This document shows, in pieces, positions 31,417-32,208 of a stretch of DNA of 32,208 nt. How positions within the stretch are numbered: position 1 is the first letter of the stretch; the number at the start of each line of letters is the position of its first letter. The stretch covers positions 1-32,208 of the forward strand of contig NZ_JAVKCQ010000239.1 in assembly GCF_040222615.1 (NCBI RefSeq). Direction: 5' to 3'. A program made the translations under genes and the position numbers. This DNA comes from Haliea sp040222615. GTDB lineage: Bacteria > Pseudomonadota > Gammaproteobacteria > Pseudomonadales > Halieaceae. The notes under the pieces were generated by a model. That model saw only the letters and a program-made list of their open reading frames with translations. It ran no database searches and was not told the origin of the DNA.

Positions 31417-32208
31417 TGCTCTCGAAGCTCCTCGTAGATGAGACGTGCGCGGCGGATATCATCAAGAATTTCCTCGCGCTCCCAGTCGTGGTTGTAATCT
31501 TCGCGAGCCGAAGCATGCTCAGCAATGCGATCCAGCCAGGCGATGAAATACGCTGCATCCTCTGGTGCACGCATGGGCGCGCCGGGGACATCTATCCACA
31601 CCGGATTGGTCGTGGCGTAGGTGTAGATGTCCTGCACCGCGGCATGGGCCGTTTGGTTGACCGCTCGCAAAAGCATCCAGCCGCTGCTGTTTACCGGCAC
31701 CTCCAACAACCTCTCCGCCGTGAGTCCGTCATCGCCGACTTCCAGTTTTGCCACCACATCTCCGTTGTAAACAAGCTCCAACTGCGTGACCGGAACGGTT
31801 GAGCGCAGCGCGAAATCAACGTTTACTGATTCGCCGGCAGTCACCGTCAATCTCGAGCCTGGGCCCTGACCATTAACCAGCAACCCCAGCAATGGGCCAT
31901 TGGTGACGAAACCCCGACCATGCCTTATCGCGTCCTTGAGTGTCTCTGGCTGGTCGGGCTCCACCCCTTGCAGAAATATGCGGTTGAGGCCGATGGGCCC
32001 CCGCAAAGAGGCGTAGTTGGTCATGGCATCGGTGCCGGCGCCCGCAGCCAGAGGAAAACCCAGATTGAGGAATCGGTACCAGACGTCGGCAGTATTCTCG
32101 TGGTTGGCGAAAGAGACAATCTCGAGGTAGTCGGTCTTGCCGAGCGCCACATCCACCGGCAGCGCATGGGTGAGCGGGCGTTCTGCCTCAGGATCCGGTG
32201 TTGCATCA
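31413..32208 (-). CDS. CehA/McbA-family metallohydrolase, C-terminal part (5' end outside window)
   Basis: An open frame of about 264 codons that continues past the right edge; no start is visible, and the GTG at 32156 lies inside the domain and is not a likely start. The segment GKTDYLEIVSFANHENTADVWYRF (core DYLEIVSF) followed by LAAGAGTDAMTNYASLRGPIG is typical of CehA/McbA family hydrolases, which belong to the PHP-like metal-dependent group and include a carbamate hydrolase. The last 130 residues form a beta-rich C-terminal domain. The metal-binding histidines of the N-terminal half lie outside the window. It is the first visible gene of the seven-gene operon and overlaps the S9 peptidase start by four bases. 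Confidence 0.75.
   Translation of the reverse strand, partial: DATPDPEAERPLTHALPVDVALGKTDYLEIVSFANHENTADVWYRFLNLGFPLAAGAGTDAMTNYASLRGPIGLNRIFLQGVEPDQPETLKDAIRHGRGFVTNGPLLGLLVNGQGPGSRLTVTAGESVNVDFALRSTVPVTQLELVYNGDVVAKLEVGDDGLTAERLLEVPVNSSGWMLLRAVNQTAHAAVQDIYTYATTNPVWIDVPGAPMRAPEDAAYFIAWLDRIAEHASAREDYNHDWEREEILDDIRRARLIYEELREQ

Overview
The window reads as one contiguous chromosomal stretch of a GC-rich, aerobic, Gram-negative bacterium. The combination of a RIO-type kinase, an Mrp-type cation/proton antiporter operon, lipid/steroid-type acyl-CoA catabolism genes and a TonB-receptor/peptidase operon suggests a marine gammaproteobacterium, perhaps of the Halieaceae/Cellvibrionales type. That placement is inference from gene content; there is no rRNA or other taxonomic marker here. 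Coding density is very high. No gap without a gene exceeds about 230 bases, and I see no rRNA, tRNA, CRISPR array, insertion sequence or phage gene.

Region 1 (1-2470, plus strand): a canonical degradative thiolase followed by a RibB-type enzyme whose GTP-cyclohydrolase-II-like half is degenerate.

Region 2 (2510-10865): a catabolic cluster. The minus-strand operon runs from 9729 down to 4045: zinc-less DUF35 protein, zinc-ribbon DUF35 protein, two thiolase-fold proteins lacking the thiolase catalytic residues, acyl-CoA synthetase, enoyl-CoA hydratase. A second small minus-strand operon follows (nitroreductase, enoyl-CoA isomerase). Divergent from the first operon is a plus-strand type I extradiol dioxygenase resembling HsaC/BphC with all metal ligands intact. 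Together they look like CoA-dependent side-chain removal plus ring cleavage of a polycyclic or isoprenoid compound. The gene set recalls actinobacterial sterol catabolism.

Region 3 (10883-13868, minus strand): RIO-like kinase, MFS transporter and an orphan periplasmic solute-binding protein.

Region 4 (14020-21376, plus strand): a nine-gene Mrp/Mnh-like antiporter operon, nearly every junction overlapping: MnhE, F, G, a fused MbhD-MbhE-MnhB protein, MnhC, two MnhD/NuoM-like subunits, a small two-helix protein, and a third, divergent MnhD-like subunit. There is no ordinary full-length MrpA; its C-terminal domains are fused to MnhB instead.

Region 5 (21387-32208, minus strand, running off the right edge): seven tightly coupled genes. 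In transcription order they are a CehA/McbA-type metallohydrolase (5' end missing), S9 peptidase, APC amino-acid permease, TPR-sulfotransferase, TonB-dependent receptor, amidohydrolase/dipeptidase and M20 peptidase. They form a plausible pathway from outer-membrane uptake through periplasmic hydrolysis of a peptide-like compound to inner-membrane import. The sulfotransferase is the unexplained member. This is the best candidate in the window for a poorly described system; second is the doubled thiolase/DUF35 module of region 2.
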